NCBI RefSeq assembly: GCF_916619195.1 | Contig: NZ_CAKAKL010000003.1 | Location: 372,001 to 436,000 of the forward strand | DNA: 64,000 bases | Direction: 5' to 3' | Source of the DNA: Inquilinus sp. Marseille-Q2685 | GTDB lineage: Bacteria > Pseudomonadota > Alphaproteobacteria > DSM-16000 > Inquilinaceae | Part shown: positions 1 through 8,581 of the stretch, piece after piece | How positions within the stretch are numbered: the first letter of the stretch is position 1 | Layout of the letters: the number at the start of each line of letters is the position of its first letter | The notes under the pieces: model-generated | Told to the model about the DNA's origin: nothing | Databases searched by the model: none | The model's input: only the letters and a program-made list of their open reading frames with translations | Position numbers and translations under genes: made by a program

Positions 1-884
1 GCGTGCCCAAGGGCTGGGTCTCGAACTGGCTGCACGACACCATGACGCCGGGGTTCGAGCTCGATCTGATCGGCCCGCATGGCCATTTCACCTGCGTCGA
101 CCGGCCCGCATCCAAGCTGCTGTTCATCGCCGGCGGCAGCGGCATCACGCCGGCGATGTCGATGCTCCGGTGGCTCGCCGACACCGGCTGCGCCGCCGAC
201 ATCGTGCTGATCAACAACGTCCGGACGCCCGACGACGTGATCTTCGGACAGGAGCTGCAGCATCTCAGCTCGCGCCTGGGCGATGCCCTGCGCCTCGCGG
301 TCGTGCCGTCGCGGGTGTCCCCGGGGCAGTCCTGGAACGGCCCGACCGGCCATTTCAGCGAGGCGCTGCTGCGGCTGCTGGCGCCGGACGTGCTGGAGCG
401 CGAGGTTTTCGTCTGCGGCCCCTCCGGCTATATGGCGACGATCAGGATGCTTCTGCAGGCACGAGGCTTCCCCATGGCCCGCTATCATGAGGAGAGCTTC
501 GGCGGCGCACCGGCCTCTGCGCCCGCGCTGCCGGCACCCCAGGTGTCGCGGGCGCCCCAGGCGCCGCCGGTTCCTGGAGTGACCGCCGCGACCGCACCGG
601 CCTCGATCGCCGCCGCATCCGCCGAGGCCAGGCTGGTCTTCCGCAACAGCAACCGGACGATCGACTGCGGCGCGGACGAATCCATCCTCGACGCCGCCGA
701 CCGCCATGCAGTCCCGGTCCCGAGCTCCTGCCGCTCCGGCGTCTGCGGCACCTGCCGGATGCGGAAGCTGAGCGGTACCGTCAGCATGGAGGGCCAGGCA
801 GCCCTGTCCGATCCCGAGATCGCGGAGGGCTATTTCCTGGCCTGCATCGGCCAGGCCCGGGGGACCGTCGTCATCGACGCCTGA
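1..884 (+). CDS. Flavin reductase / [2Fe-2S] ferredoxin fusion, C-terminal part (5' end outside the window)
   Basis: The visible 293 residues carry the NAD(P)-binding half of a ferredoxin-NADP reductase fold (FIAGGSGITPAMSM near residue 40, FVCGPSGYM near 137). An Ala/Pro-rich linker of about 40 residues follows, then a plant-type ferredoxin domain with cysteines in a C-x4-C-x2-C pattern (CRSGVCGTC) and a fourth Cys in FLACIGQ. Such proteins pass electrons from NAD(P)H through flavin to an Fe-S cluster that feeds a partner oxygenase or hybrid-cluster protein; GbcB-like and Hcr-like reductases have this order. The FAD-binding N-terminus lies upstream, so the in-frame GTG at position 3 is not taken as a start. 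The substrate cannot be told from this part. The gene converges on tagR across a shared palindrome. Confidence 0.85.
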   Translation, partial: VPKGWVSNWLHDTMTPGFELDLIGPHGHFTCVDRPASKLLFIAGGSGITPAMSMLRWLADTGCAADIVLINNVRTPDDVIFGQELQHLSSRLGDALRLAVVPSRVSPGQSWNGPTGHFSEALLRLLAPDVLEREVFVCGPSGYMATIRMLLQARGFPMARYHEESFGGAPASAPALPAPQVSRAPQAPPVPGVTAATAPASIAAASAEARLVFRNSNRTIDCGADESILDAADRHAVPVPSSCRSGVCGTCRMRKLSGTVSMEGQAALSDPEIAEGYFLACIGQARGTVVIDA

Positions 885-888
885 AGGC

Positions 889-922
889 GGTAAGGCGACG
901 GCCGATCGGCCGTCGCCTTACC
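889..922. terminator. Perfect 34-bp palindrome between convergent genes (bidirectional terminator)
   Basis: Arms GGTAAGGCGACGGCC and GGCCGTCGCCTTACC flank the self-complementary centre GATC, so the whole 34 bp is its own reverse complement. It begins five bases after the reductase stop codon and contains the TAA stop of the minus-strand tagR gene (918-920). There is no long T-run on either strand. A role as a shared terminator is inferred from symmetry and position. Confidence 0.6.
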
Positions 923-2537
923 GGGTCAGGTCGTCGATCAGGCTCTGCGGGTCGGCGGCGCCGTCGTCGCGCATCCGCCGCATGTGCCGGACGAAGAGGT
1001 CGACATAGGGCAACAGCGCGTCGGAGCCGCGGGCGTGCAACTCGGCCTTCAGCGCCGGCAGCTGGGCGGCGATCACCTCGTCCGAATAGTCGCTGCTGGT
1101 GCTGAGAACGGTGTCGAGATAGGTCTCGCGGGAGGTCTTGACGGTGTCCTCAAGCCCGTCCCGCTGGTCCTCCATCTCTCCGATCCGCGCGGTGGCGTCG
1201 GCGATGGCCTTGCGGATCTGGGTGTCCTGGCGCCGCGCCTGCAATTGCCGCAGCGCCGGCCGGGCCACGCCGTCGATCGCCCTCTGCACCGCCAGCAGCC
1301 GCTGGTGGTCGATGCGCAGCTTGTTGCCCAGCAGGGCGCCGACATTGATCAGCAGCCGGACGGTGCGGTCGCGCGCATCGTTGCGGTCGACCAGCGCCTC
1401 ACGGATCGACCGGCCGGCGTCGCGCAGCTGGATGCGGACCGTCTCGTCGCCCGCCTGGTCGGCGAGACGGTCGAGGGTGCCGAGCGCGGCGTCCTCACGG
1501 CGTGCGGTGGACGGCGCCTCGCCGGAGGACGGCATCGCCTCCCAGGCCTTCTCGATCTCGGTCAGCTTCTCGGGCGAGGTCACCACCGGAGCCGCCACCA
1601 CCAGGCGGAATCCCAGCTGCCGGCTGGCCGTGGCCGTGGCGGCGCCGGCCGTGTAGTAGGGCATCTCGACCCGCATGCCGGACCGGATCTGGCTGAGCGG
1701 CGTGTTGTAGTCGCCGCCGCGTGCGATGAAGCCGCCGGCCTGGCCGTGCAGCCGGCCGCGCCGGTTCAGCCGGAAGGATTCGAGCATCATCTCCGAGGCG
1801 TTGCCCAGGATGTCGTGGAGGCCGAGCGGGTTGGGCTTGAGCAGCCCGATCGGGTGCATCCGGCCTTCGGCTGAGCCGCTGCCCTGGTACCAGACATAGG
1901 CAGCGGCGCCCTCCGGCATCGGGAATCGTGGCGCCAGAAAATTCTCGGAGGACACGGCCATGCCGCCGCGGGCCGCATATTCCCATTCGTCTTCGGTCGG
2001 CAGGCGCAGGAAGCCGGGCGTGCCCGATTCCGCCGGCAGCGCGTCGCGGGCATGGGCCAGCAGCCATTGCGAGTAGCGGTTGGCGAAGCCGACCACGTCG
2101 AACCAGGAGATCTCGGTCTGCGGCACACGCTGCCGCATCCCGGGATCCGGGCAGGCATCGCCGGACAGCGCGGCCCATTGCGCGCGCGTGACCTCGTATT
2201 TGCCGATCAGGAAATAGCGGGTGCCGGGTACGGCGGGGTCGCCGAAGGCGCCGGCGATCACGTCGAACCGCCGGTCGCTGAAGAAGCCGAGCTCGGGCTG
2301 GGCATCGCCGAACTGCACCCGGACGTCGTCCAGCACCCCGGTCGAGGGCAGGGCGACGCGGCGGAAGACCATGGCGCCGCCGCAGGGCATCGGCAGCGCC
2401 ACGTCGCCCTCCGCCGGGGCGGGGTTGTAAGCCTCCACCGGCCAGGAGACGTCATCGGCAACGGCCGGGTGCGCCGCGGCCAGCAGCGCCACGCCGATCA
2501 GCAGGCCCCTGAGGGACGATGGTCGGTATTCAGCCAT
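918..2537 (-). CDS. tagR: TagR-like periplasmic protein with inactive formylglycine-generating-enzyme fold and coiled-coil tail
   Basis: A 539-residue protein with an N-terminal signal peptide (hydrophobic stretch 11-22, likely cleavage after AVA at 27). Residues about 45-320 form an FGE/sulfatase-modifying fold (GKYEVTRAQWAALSG, RLPTEDEWEYAARGG, LGNASEMMLESF, ARGGDYN, GFRLVV). The segment after ARGGDYN, where active FGEs carry catalytic cysteines, has none, so it is probably a binding module. Residues about 330-539 are charged and helical, likely coiled coil, and lie outside the FGE fold. In the Pseudomonas aeruginosa H1-T6SS, TagR is a periplasmic FGE-like protein that promotes PpkA activation and works with TagQ, TagS and TagT. 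Here it overlaps tagS by 8 bp and sits in one operon with tagT and the kinase gene, supporting the same role. Confidence 0.8.
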   Translation of the reverse strand: MAEYRPSSLRGLLIGVALLAAAHPAVADDVSWPVEAYNPAPAEGDVALPMPCGGAMVFRRVALPSTGVLDDVRVQFGDAQPELGFFSDRRFDVIAGAFGDPAVPGTRYFLIGKYEVTRAQWAALSGDACPDPGMRQRVPQTEISWFDVVGFANRYSQWLLAHARDALPAESGTPGFLRLPTEDEWEYAARGGMAVSSENFLAPRFPMPEGAAAYVWYQGSGSAEGRMHPIGLLKPNPLGLHDILGNASEMMLESFRLNRRGRLHGQAGGFIARGGDYNTPLSQIRSGMRVEMPYYTAGAATATASRQLGFRLVVAAPVVTSPEKLTEIEKAWEAMPSSGEAPSTARREDAALGTLDRLADQAGDETVRIQLRDAGRSIREALVDRNDARDRTVRLLINVGALLGNKLRIDHQRLLAVQRAIDGVARPALRQLQARRQDTQIRKAIADATARIGEMEDQRDGLEDTVKTSRETYLDTVLSTSSDYSDEVIAAQLPALKAELHARGSDALLPYVDLFVRHMRRMRDDGAADPQSLIDDLTR

Positions 2538-3744
2538 CGCGCAGCTCCCTGGAGACTTCGATCCTGGCCGCCAGCAAACCGCCCCAGCTGGCCGACAGCA
2601 GCGCGGCCGCCATCGTCGCCGCCGCGGCCACGGCGAGATGGACGGGCAGCAGCCGGCAGATGCGCTCGCCGGGCAGCAGCCCGGTGGCGAACACAGTGTT
2701 GAGCACGGTGGCCGCCCCCTGGAAGACCGCGCCGCCGAGGAGGAGGCCGAACAGGGCGATCAGGACCGCCTGGGTGACCGGGAAGGCGACCAGGGCGCGG
2801 GTCGGCAGACCGATCAGCCGCAGCAGGGCGAGGTCGCGCCGCTTCCGCTCGACATGGCTGCGCAGCCCGGCCGCCAGCGAGACCAGGTAGCCGAATCCGC
2901 CGCAGCCGGCGATCAGCCAGAAGGCGATGCCGAGATTGCGGTCGAGCGATTGCATCTGGGCGATGTCGGCCGCGGCCGTGCGGACCGAGATATCCTGGCG
3001 CCGGAACGCCTCCTCCAGCCCGGCCACGTCGTAGATCGAGCGGGCATAGAGTCGGAAGCGGGCGAAGCTGCGCTCGGCCTGCGGCCGTGGCGCCCCGGGC
3101 CAGCCGCGGTCGTCGACGGCGAAGCCGTCCCGCCAGTCCTCGGTGGCGACGAGCAGGTCGAGCGGCGCCAGGATCGCTTCGCCCGGCGACACCGGCTGGT
3201 CGGTGATGCCGGAGACGGTGAGCGCGATGCGCTGCGCCTCCAGCACGCCGTCGCGCTGGCGGGTGATCTCGGCGACCAGACGGCCGCCCTCTGCGACGCC
3301 CAGGGAGTCCGCCAGCCGCCGCGTCAGCACCACCGCGGCACCGGCCGGGGGTTCCGCCGCGCCGAGCATCGGGTCGCCCGGCCCGGTCGGCAGCAGCGGC
3401 GTGCCGGACAGGGTGCGGCCGCCCGCCTCGCTGCGCAGCCGGGTCACGCCGGCGGCGATCGCGCGGGTCGACGGCGTGACGAAGGCGATGTCCGGCCTGG
3501 CGGCCAGCGTCGTGAAGAAGGCGCCGTCGAAGCGGCCGCTGCCGGCGGGGATGATCTCGCGGTTGCGGGGATCCTCGATCAGGCGCTGGGCCAGGGTGTC
3601 GATCAGGCCGAAGCGCAGCCCGAACAGGACGAGGAGAGGGGCGAGGACGGCCGCGAGGCCGAGCACCTGGCACACCGCGATGCGCCAGTCATGGCCGAAA
3701 TCCCGGGTGGCGAGGCGCGCCGCCATGGCGATGCGTACGGTCAT
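2530..3744 (-). CDS. tagS: TagS-like ABC transporter permease (FtsX/MacB family)
   Basis: A 404-residue inner-membrane protein with one N-terminal transmembrane segment (about 20-45), a large periplasmic domain, and three C-terminal membrane segments, the usual MacB/FtsX topology. These permeases transduce force across the membrane rather than move bulk substrate. The start at 3744 (MTVRIAMAARL) was chosen over upstream codons because it leaves a 4-nt gap to the ATPase gene and precedes the first membrane helix closely. With tagT immediately upstream and tagR downstream it matches the TagST pair of threonine-phosphorylation T6SS loci, where TagTS acts upstream of the PpkA kinase. An alternative is a LolCDE-like lipoprotein exporter, but context favours TagS. 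Confidence 0.78.
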   Translation of the reverse strand: MTVRIAMAARLATRDFGHDWRIAVCQVLGLAAVLAPLLVLFGLRFGLIDTLAQRLIEDPRNREIIPAGSGRFDGAFFTTLAARPDIAFVTPSTRAIAAGVTRLRSEAGGRTLSGTPLLPTGPGDPMLGAAEPPAGAAVVLTRRLADSLGVAEGGRLVAEITRQRDGVLEAQRIALTVSGITDQPVSPGEAILAPLDLLVATEDWRDGFAVDDRGWPGAPRPQAERSFARFRLYARSIYDVAGLEEAFRRQDISVRTAAADIAQMQSLDRNLGIAFWLIAGCGGFGYLVSLAAGLRSHVERKRRDLALLRLIGLPTRALVAFPVTQAVLIALFGLLLGGAVFQGAATVLNTVFATGLLPGERICRLLPVHLAVAAAATMAAALLSASWGGLLAARIEVSRELRDG

Positions 3745-3748
3745 CGGC

Positions 3749-4477
3749 TCAGGTCCAGAAATAGGCGCGCACGACGTCGTCTTCGCGGCGCAGGGCATGG
3801 CCGATGCTCCGCCGCCCCGTCGCCTGCGTGCGCGACCAGTCATGCGAGGCGATCACGGCGGTGGTGCGGAAGCGTTCGACCGTTTCGACCAGCAGGGCGA
3901 AGACCCGGTCGGCCGTCGGCGGGTCGAGCGAGGCCGTGGGCTCGTCGGCCAGCAGGACGTCAGGACGATGGGCCAGGGCGCGGGCGATGGCGACGCGCTG
4001 CCGCTCGCCGACCGACAGCCGGTCCGGCCTGAGGCCGAGCAGCCGGTCGAGGCCCAGCCGCTCCGCCAGCTCGCGCACATGGCCGGGATCGTGGCGCCCG
4101 GCGAGGCGGGCGGTCAGGGCGATGTTCTCGACCACCGAGAGATAAGGCAGCAGGCCGCCGGTCTGCAGCACATAGCCGATGCTGCCCGCCCGGACGGCGG
4201 CGAACGCGTCCTGCCGCCGTCGGCGCCACAGCTCCGCTAGATCCAAGGGCGGACGGCCGAGCGCCGTCAGCTCGAAGGTCTCCGCCCGGTCCGGCGCCAA
4301 TGTCCCGGCCAGCAGGTCCAGCAGCGTCGATTTGCCGGAGCCCGACTGGCCGTTGAGGAACAGGATCTCGCCGCGTGGCACCACGAGGCTGCTGACATGC
4401 AGCTCGAACCCGGCTTTGCGGGTGCCGCGCCGCAGCACCACGTTGCGCAGCGTGTAGACGGGGGCGGGACCCATCAT
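3749..4477 (-). CDS. tagT: TagT-like ABC transporter ATP-binding protein
   Basis: A 242-residue ABC ATPase of the MacB/LolD type. It has Walker A GQSGSGKST, signature LSVGERQRVAIARAL, Walker B VLLADEPTASLDPP and a following switch histidine (ASHDW). It would power the TagS permease at the inner membrane. The ATG at 4477 overlaps the TGA of the upstream vWA gene as ATGA, which argues for translational coupling and fixes the start. Neighbours on both sides belong to the T6SS threonine-phosphorylation module, so a role as TagT is inferred from synteny plus family. Confidence 0.8.
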   Translation of the reverse strand: MMGPAPVYTLRNVVLRRGTRKAGFELHVSSLVVPRGEILFLNGQSGSGKSTLLDLLAGTLAPDRAETFELTALGRPPLDLAELWRRRRQDAFAAVRAGSIGYVLQTGGLLPYLSVVENIALTARLAGRHDPGHVRELAERLGLDRLLGLRPDRLSVGERQRVAIARALAHRPDVLLADEPTASLDPPTADRVFALLVETVERFRTTAVIASHDWSRTQATGRRSIGHALRREDDVVRAYFWT

Positions 4478-6489
4478 GGCAGTGCATCGAGGGGCATCGG
4501 ATAGACCGCATCGCCGCCGGTCCGCTGGCCGTCGAGCGCGATCCACAAATCGGTGTTGTCGTAGATCTGCTGGTACAGGGTCGCCTTGGCCTGCAGGTCG
4601 TCCAGGAACTGGCGCTGCTGGCCGAAGCTCCAGGACAGCCAGTCGTCCTCGGTCAGCTCCATGATCCGGCTGCGATAGGGCAGGCCTTGGAGGTATTCGC
4701 CGATCAGGCCGAGATCGGCCAGGTGCCGGGCCTCCTCCTGCCCGACGCCCTCCGGCCGCCGGGCCATGGTCGCAGCGGCGCTGCGCAGCTGGCGGAAGAA
4801 ATCGTTCGGCGCCACCCGCGTCGCCTCGCCGGCATCGATGATGGCGTTGAGGGTCGTCTGGAGATCGGAGAGCTGGTTCTTGGTGATCAGGACGCGCACG
4901 TCCAGCGCCTTGCGGGCCGGGTTGGCGATATCGCGGTCCGAGATCCAGGACGAGAACAGGCGGGGAACGCGACCACCTTCCTTCCGGCCGAGATAGGCGA
5001 GCTGCATGGCGCGCCCGACCAAGCCGGTGCGGGCGAGGGCCGTCCGGCTTGGATCGTCGGACTTGGCGTCGGCCGGCGCATCCGTCGCCGGCGCCACCTG
5101 GCCCTTCGCTGCCGCCTGCATCTGGCCGAGCATGACCCCGGCGATCCGGTCGATCACCGACCCGAAGGTGCGCAGGTCGCCGCCCTCGATCGGGAAGTAG
5201 AGGCTGCCGACATTGGGATAGTCGGACAGCGGCTGATAGGCCTCCTCGGCGGCGGCGTGGTCGTCCTTCCCGGCCGCGGTCTTCAAGTGGATGACCAGCA
5301 CCGCGGCGCCCTTCGACTGGGCCAGCAGCCGCAACTGGTCGGGATCGAGATGGGTGGAGGAATACGGGTCGTTCGCCCGGCGCGGGCTGGCATCAGTGAT
5401 CAGGACGATCAGCCGCCCGGCCACGCCGGCCCAGTCGATGTCGTCCAACGCGGCCTTCACCCCGGCGAAGGAATCCTCACGGAAGTCGCGGTTGTCGACA
5501 TGCGAGACCGTGGCTTGATCGAAGCGGTCGAGGAATTCCTTCGGGTCGAGTCCGTCGGACAGGGCGGCGAAGACCTTGGCGATGTACTCGTCCGGGCGGC
5601 CGTCATCGAGCACGTCGCGGAATCCGACCAGGCCGAGGCTCAGCCTGTCGCCCTCTTCGGCATGCAGCTTCTCGATCAGGGTTCGGATGGTCTCGCGCGT
5701 CCGCGCCAAGTAGGGATCCATCGAGACGGTGGTGTCGACCACGAAGACGACGCCGGCGCGGTAACCGGCCATCACCTGCGCCGCGCTGCCGGGGTCGGCC
5801 GCCTGTGGCGGCGGATCCGCGGCCTCCTGCAGCGAGGTCGCCGCCACCTGCAGGGCCAGGCCGGGAAAACCCTTGGCGAAATAGCCGTCGGTCCAGTTCA
5901 GGATCGGCAGCAGATAGAAGTTCTTGGCCGGGTCGACCCAGGTCGACGGCTCGATCGCCGCGATTGGGCTGTCCGGCGGCAGGGTTCCGGTGATCGCCGC
6001 CTGGCGCAGTGCCGCGGTCCGGGCCTCCGCATCCGGGGCCTCCATGATCGACAGCAGCGGCGCGGAGTCCTTGAAGAACAGGGCGCGGTCGCGGTTGACC
6101 GGGTTGGTGAAGTTCACCACCAGGGTCTGCTTCCAGTCGATCGCCTCCGCCTCGGGAAGCCAGCCCAGCGTCTGGCCGCCTATGGTGGGGCCGACCTCGA
6201 GCCAGTTGCCGCCGTCGCCCGCCGCGCGGGCATAGACGAACAGCATGGTCAGGGGTGGGATCTCGGCCTCGGCAGGCGGTCCGCCGGGTGCCTGGGATGG
6301 CCGCGCGCCCGGGCGGGTCAGGATGCGCTGCCACAGGCTCGTCGCGCCGGCCATCAGCAGCGGCTTGCGGGCGCCAGCGGCAGGTGGCGCCGGATCCTGG
6401 GCGATCGCCGGGGCGGCGACGGAGAAGGCGGCCAGCCAGGCCAAGCCCAGCAGGGCGGCGAGGCGGAGCCGGAAGGCGGGTGTCGTCAT
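4474..6489 (-). CDS. Secreted von Willebrand factor A domain protein, probably the detached periplasmic half of PpkA
   Basis: A 671-residue protein with a signal peptide (hydrophobic 10-27, AIA-Q cleavage near 30). The central vWA domain begins VVFVVDTTVSMDPYL, with the metal-site DxTxS signature, and continues with ITDASPRR. An N-terminal region of about 150 residues (LFVYARA, EVGPTIGGQTLGWLP) resembles a small beta-rich module. In P. aeruginosa the PpkA kinase carries its own C-terminal periplasmic vWA domain. Here the kinase gene immediately upstream has only a short periplasmic tail, and this gene overlaps it by 4 bp (ATGA), so the two probably form a two-subunit PpkA. The C-terminal 250 residues have no motif I recognise. 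Confidence 0.72.
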   Translation of the reverse strand: MTTPAFRLRLAALLGLAWLAAFSVAAPAIAQDPAPPAAGARKPLLMAGATSLWQRILTRPGARPSQAPGGPPAEAEIPPLTMLFVYARAAGDGGNWLEVGPTIGGQTLGWLPEAEAIDWKQTLVVNFTNPVNRDRALFFKDSAPLLSIMEAPDAEARTAALRQAAITGTLPPDSPIAAIEPSTWVDPAKNFYLLPILNWTDGYFAKGFPGLALQVAATSLQEAADPPPQAADPGSAAQVMAGYRAGVVFVVDTTVSMDPYLARTRETIRTLIEKLHAEEGDRLSLGLVGFRDVLDDGRPDEYIAKVFAALSDGLDPKEFLDRFDQATVSHVDNRDFREDSFAGVKAALDDIDWAGVAGRLIVLITDASPRRANDPYSSTHLDPDQLRLLAQSKGAAVLVIHLKTAAGKDDHAAAEEAYQPLSDYPNVGSLYFPIEGGDLRTFGSVIDRIAGVMLGQMQAAAKGQVAPATDAPADAKSDDPSRTALARTGLVGRAMQLAYLGRKEGGRVPRLFSSWISDRDIANPARKALDVRVLITKNQLSDLQTTLNAIIDAGEATRVAPNDFFRQLRSAAATMARRPEGVGQEEARHLADLGLIGEYLQGLPYRSRIMELTEDDWLSWSFGQQRQFLDDLQAKATLYQQIYDNTDLWIALDGQRTGGDAVYPMPLDALP

Positions 6490-7877
6490 CGCGTCGAATC
6501 CGCGTTGTCGAGGGCCTGCAGCCGGGCGCGGGCGATGCCGATGCCGCGTTGCAGGGCCAAGGCGTAGAACTCCCGCGCCTTGGTCGGATTGGGGGCGCTG
6601 AACGGGTTCGGGCCGGTGCTCCGGGCCTTCGGATCGTAAAATTGGGCGATGCCGAAGGCGGCGTCACCGTTGCCACGCCGCGACGCCTCCTCCCACAGCA
6701 CCAGTGCCGTGTCGGCGTCGCGCTGCTCGGTCAGGAAGCGCTGGCCGGCGGCGAAGATCTCTGCGGGTGCCAGCGCCAGGATCCGCGGCAACTGCCGGCG
6801 GTCGAGCGCCTGCACCGCGGCCGGCGGGGTCGGTGCTGCCGACATCAGCGCTGCCGGCGCGGGCACCGCCGGTGGTGGGGCGGACCACCACCATGCGCTT
6901 CCGACGGCTGCCAGCATCAGCGACAGGGCTGCGCCCAGGGCCGGCCACGACCGGAGGAGCACGGTCCAGCGGGACCGATCGAGCGCCGGCTCGTCGACCA
7001 GGCTCCGCATCGTCTGCGGCCGGTCGCGTGGATCCGGGGCGAGCATGCGGGTGATCTGGGTGACGAGGCCGGGCGGCACGCCGTCGAGATCGGGGGTCGC
7101 TTTCCGGGCCTCGACCGTGGCCGTCATGGTCTTGCCCATCTCCAGCGGCCGGCCGCGTGCGGCGGCGGCAAGGATGAGACCCAGGCTGTAGATGTCGGAC
7201 CGGCCGTCGACCTGTGCGCCGAACAGGCCGATCTGCTCCGGCGACGCCCAGGAGAGCTTCCCGGCGAAACGACTGCCGACCAGGGTCCGCATGCTGGGAT
7301 CGGCAAAGCGTGCGATGCCGAAATCGATCAGCTTCGCCTGCTCCAGCCGGCCGTGCTCCAGGATCACGTTGTCGGGGGACAAATCGCGATGGTAGATGCC
7401 CTTGTCATGCGCCTCGGCCAACCCGGCGGCCAGGCGGTCGCGTAGCCGCGCGATCTCGTCCGGCGCCAGCGGCCCGTCGCGCAGCCGGTCACGCAGAGAA
7501 GGGCCGTCGACATACTCCATCACCAGATGCAGCCGGCCGCTGGCATCGCGGAACAGGCCGTCATAGCTGACGATCGCCGCGTGCCGGATCTTGCGCAGAG
7601 CCTCGGCTTCGCGCAGGAACAGGTTGACGATCGACTCGTCGCCGACCAGGTCGGGCCGGATGATCTTGATCGCGTGCAGGGTCCGCTGGTCGCGGTGCTC
7701 GGCTTGATAGATCTCACCCATGCCGCCGCGGCCTATCAGCCGGATGATCCGATAGGTGTGCAGAACCACCGTGCCTGGAGCCAATGCCGAGCCGGCTTCG
7801 GCCGGCGCGGCCGGGGCGAGGAAGCGCGTCTCGTCGCCCGACGGCACCGCGGCGTCACGGATCGGATCGGCGGTCAT
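6486..7877 (-). CDS. ppkA: PpkA-type transmembrane serine/threonine protein kinase
   Basis: A 463-residue kinase. The Hanks-type domain is at about 42-300: glycine loop GRGGMGEIY (49-57), ATP lysine in HAIKII (71), catalytic HRDLSPDN, DFGIA, and an SPE in place of APE. One membrane segment follows near 340-360 (LGAALSLMLAAVGSAWWW), then a periplasmic tail of about 100 residues with Sel1/TPR-like features (LWEEASRRGNGDAAFGIAQFY). In T6SS threonine-phosphorylation pathways PpkA phosphorylates Fha or TssL to switch on assembly, and PppA reverses this; fha, tssL and pppA are all in this window. The start at 7877 lies 8 nt after the upstream stop. The vWA domain usual in PpkA is encoded by the next, overlapping gene. 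Confidence 0.85.
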   Translation of the reverse strand: MTADPIRDAAVPSGDETRFLAPAAPAEAGSALAPGTVVLHTYRIIRLIGRGGMGEIYQAEHRDQRTLHAIKIIRPDLVGDESIVNLFLREAEALRKIRHAAIVSYDGLFRDASGRLHLVMEYVDGPSLRDRLRDGPLAPDEIARLRDRLAAGLAEAHDKGIYHRDLSPDNVILEHGRLEQAKLIDFGIARFADPSMRTLVGSRFAGKLSWASPEQIGLFGAQVDGRSDIYSLGLILAAAARGRPLEMGKTMTATVEARKATPDLDGVPPGLVTQITRMLAPDPRDRPQTMRSLVDEPALDRSRWTVLLRSWPALGAALSLMLAAVGSAWWWSAPPPAVPAPAALMSAAPTPPAAVQALDRRQLPRILALAPAEIFAAGQRFLTEQRDADTALVLWEEASRRGNGDAAFGIAQFYDPKARSTGPNPFSAPNPTKAREFYALALQRGIGIARARLQALDNADSTR

Positions 7878-7885
7878 GGCCTCGG

Positions 7886-8404
7886 CTACCAGACCGGAGG
7901 GAACTCGCTGACCACCAGCACGGCCGGCACCGGCCGGTCGGGCGCCTCGACCGACGCGACCCAGATGGCGTAGCGGCCGTTTCCGGGAGCGGTCAGCGTC
8001 ATCGCAGGATTGACGCCGCCCGCCTCGCTGTCGTCGGTGCACAGCCACTGCCCTGCGGGCGTGTGGATCACCAGGGCCGTGTCCGTGCCGGCCGCCACGT
8101 AGAAATTCACGGGGCCGCGGACATCCTCGAGATCGATGGTCGCATCGGGACGTTCCGGCGTGACGTTGCCGACGCAGTCATTGGCCAGGCCGACGACCGA
8201 GCTACGCCCGCCCGCCAGGACGCCGATCGGTAGAGGGTCGGTCCGGAACGCGCCCGTGAGGGTGGCGGCCAGATAATATGGCCGGGCCGTCGGGTCCGGC
8301 GCCGTCGCTGAAACCGGCGCGGATGCGGCCTGCTGTGCGATCGATGCTGATATTGTCAATAACAGGCAGAAAAGAACCGCAAAGGCGCATTTTGCGATTG
8401 GCAT
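7886..8404 (-). CDS. Small periplasmic protein, PPC-domain-like, first gene of the ppkA-tagTSR operon
   Basis: A 172-residue protein starting MPIAKCAFAVLFCLLL, with a clear signal peptide ending near ASIAQ. The mature part is predicted beta-rich. Its second half (FYVAAGTDTALVIHTPAG, CTDDSEAGG, APGNGRYAIWV) resembles the pre-peptidase C-terminal (PPC) fold seen in secreted proteins. It contains two Cys that could form a disulphide. The gene precedes ppkA by 8 nt and is probably its operon leader, so a periplasmic sensing or partner role to the kinase/vWA pair is plausible. No specific function is recognised. The start at 8404 was preferred to upstream codons because it places the hydrophobic core at the N-terminus. 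Confidence 0.6.
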   Translation of the reverse strand: MPIAKCAFAVLFCLLLTISASIAQQAASAPVSATAPDPTARPYYLAATLTGAFRTDPLPIGVLAGGRSSVVGLANDCVGNVTPERPDATIDLEDVRGPVNFYVAAGTDTALVIHTPAGQWLCTDDSEAGGVNPAMTLTAPGNGRYAIWVASVEAPDRPVPAVLVVSEFPPVW

Positions 8405-8581
8405 TATTGCCTCCAGATCCGGGGCTGTTCTCGGGAAATATGCGTCGCGAACTGGGGGCGGGCCAGAATTCACCGGCCGTTCGGCCTGGATACGATCATG
8501 TCAATTCCGCATGCTCCGTCGCGGCCATGCCGGGGCAAGGATGCCGGACTTCCGCGACCCACTTTCGAGAAGGCGCTGCCC
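8405..8581. promoter_or_regulatory. Divergent intergenic region (ppkA operon / lipoprotein gene)
   Basis: These 177 bp separate the minus-strand operon that starts at 8404 from the plus-strand lipoprotein gene. Promoters for both must lie here or in the adjacent coding ends. A GAGAAGG ribosome-binding site stands about 9 nt before the ATG at 8582. No convincing operator repeat was seen. Confidence 0.4.
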
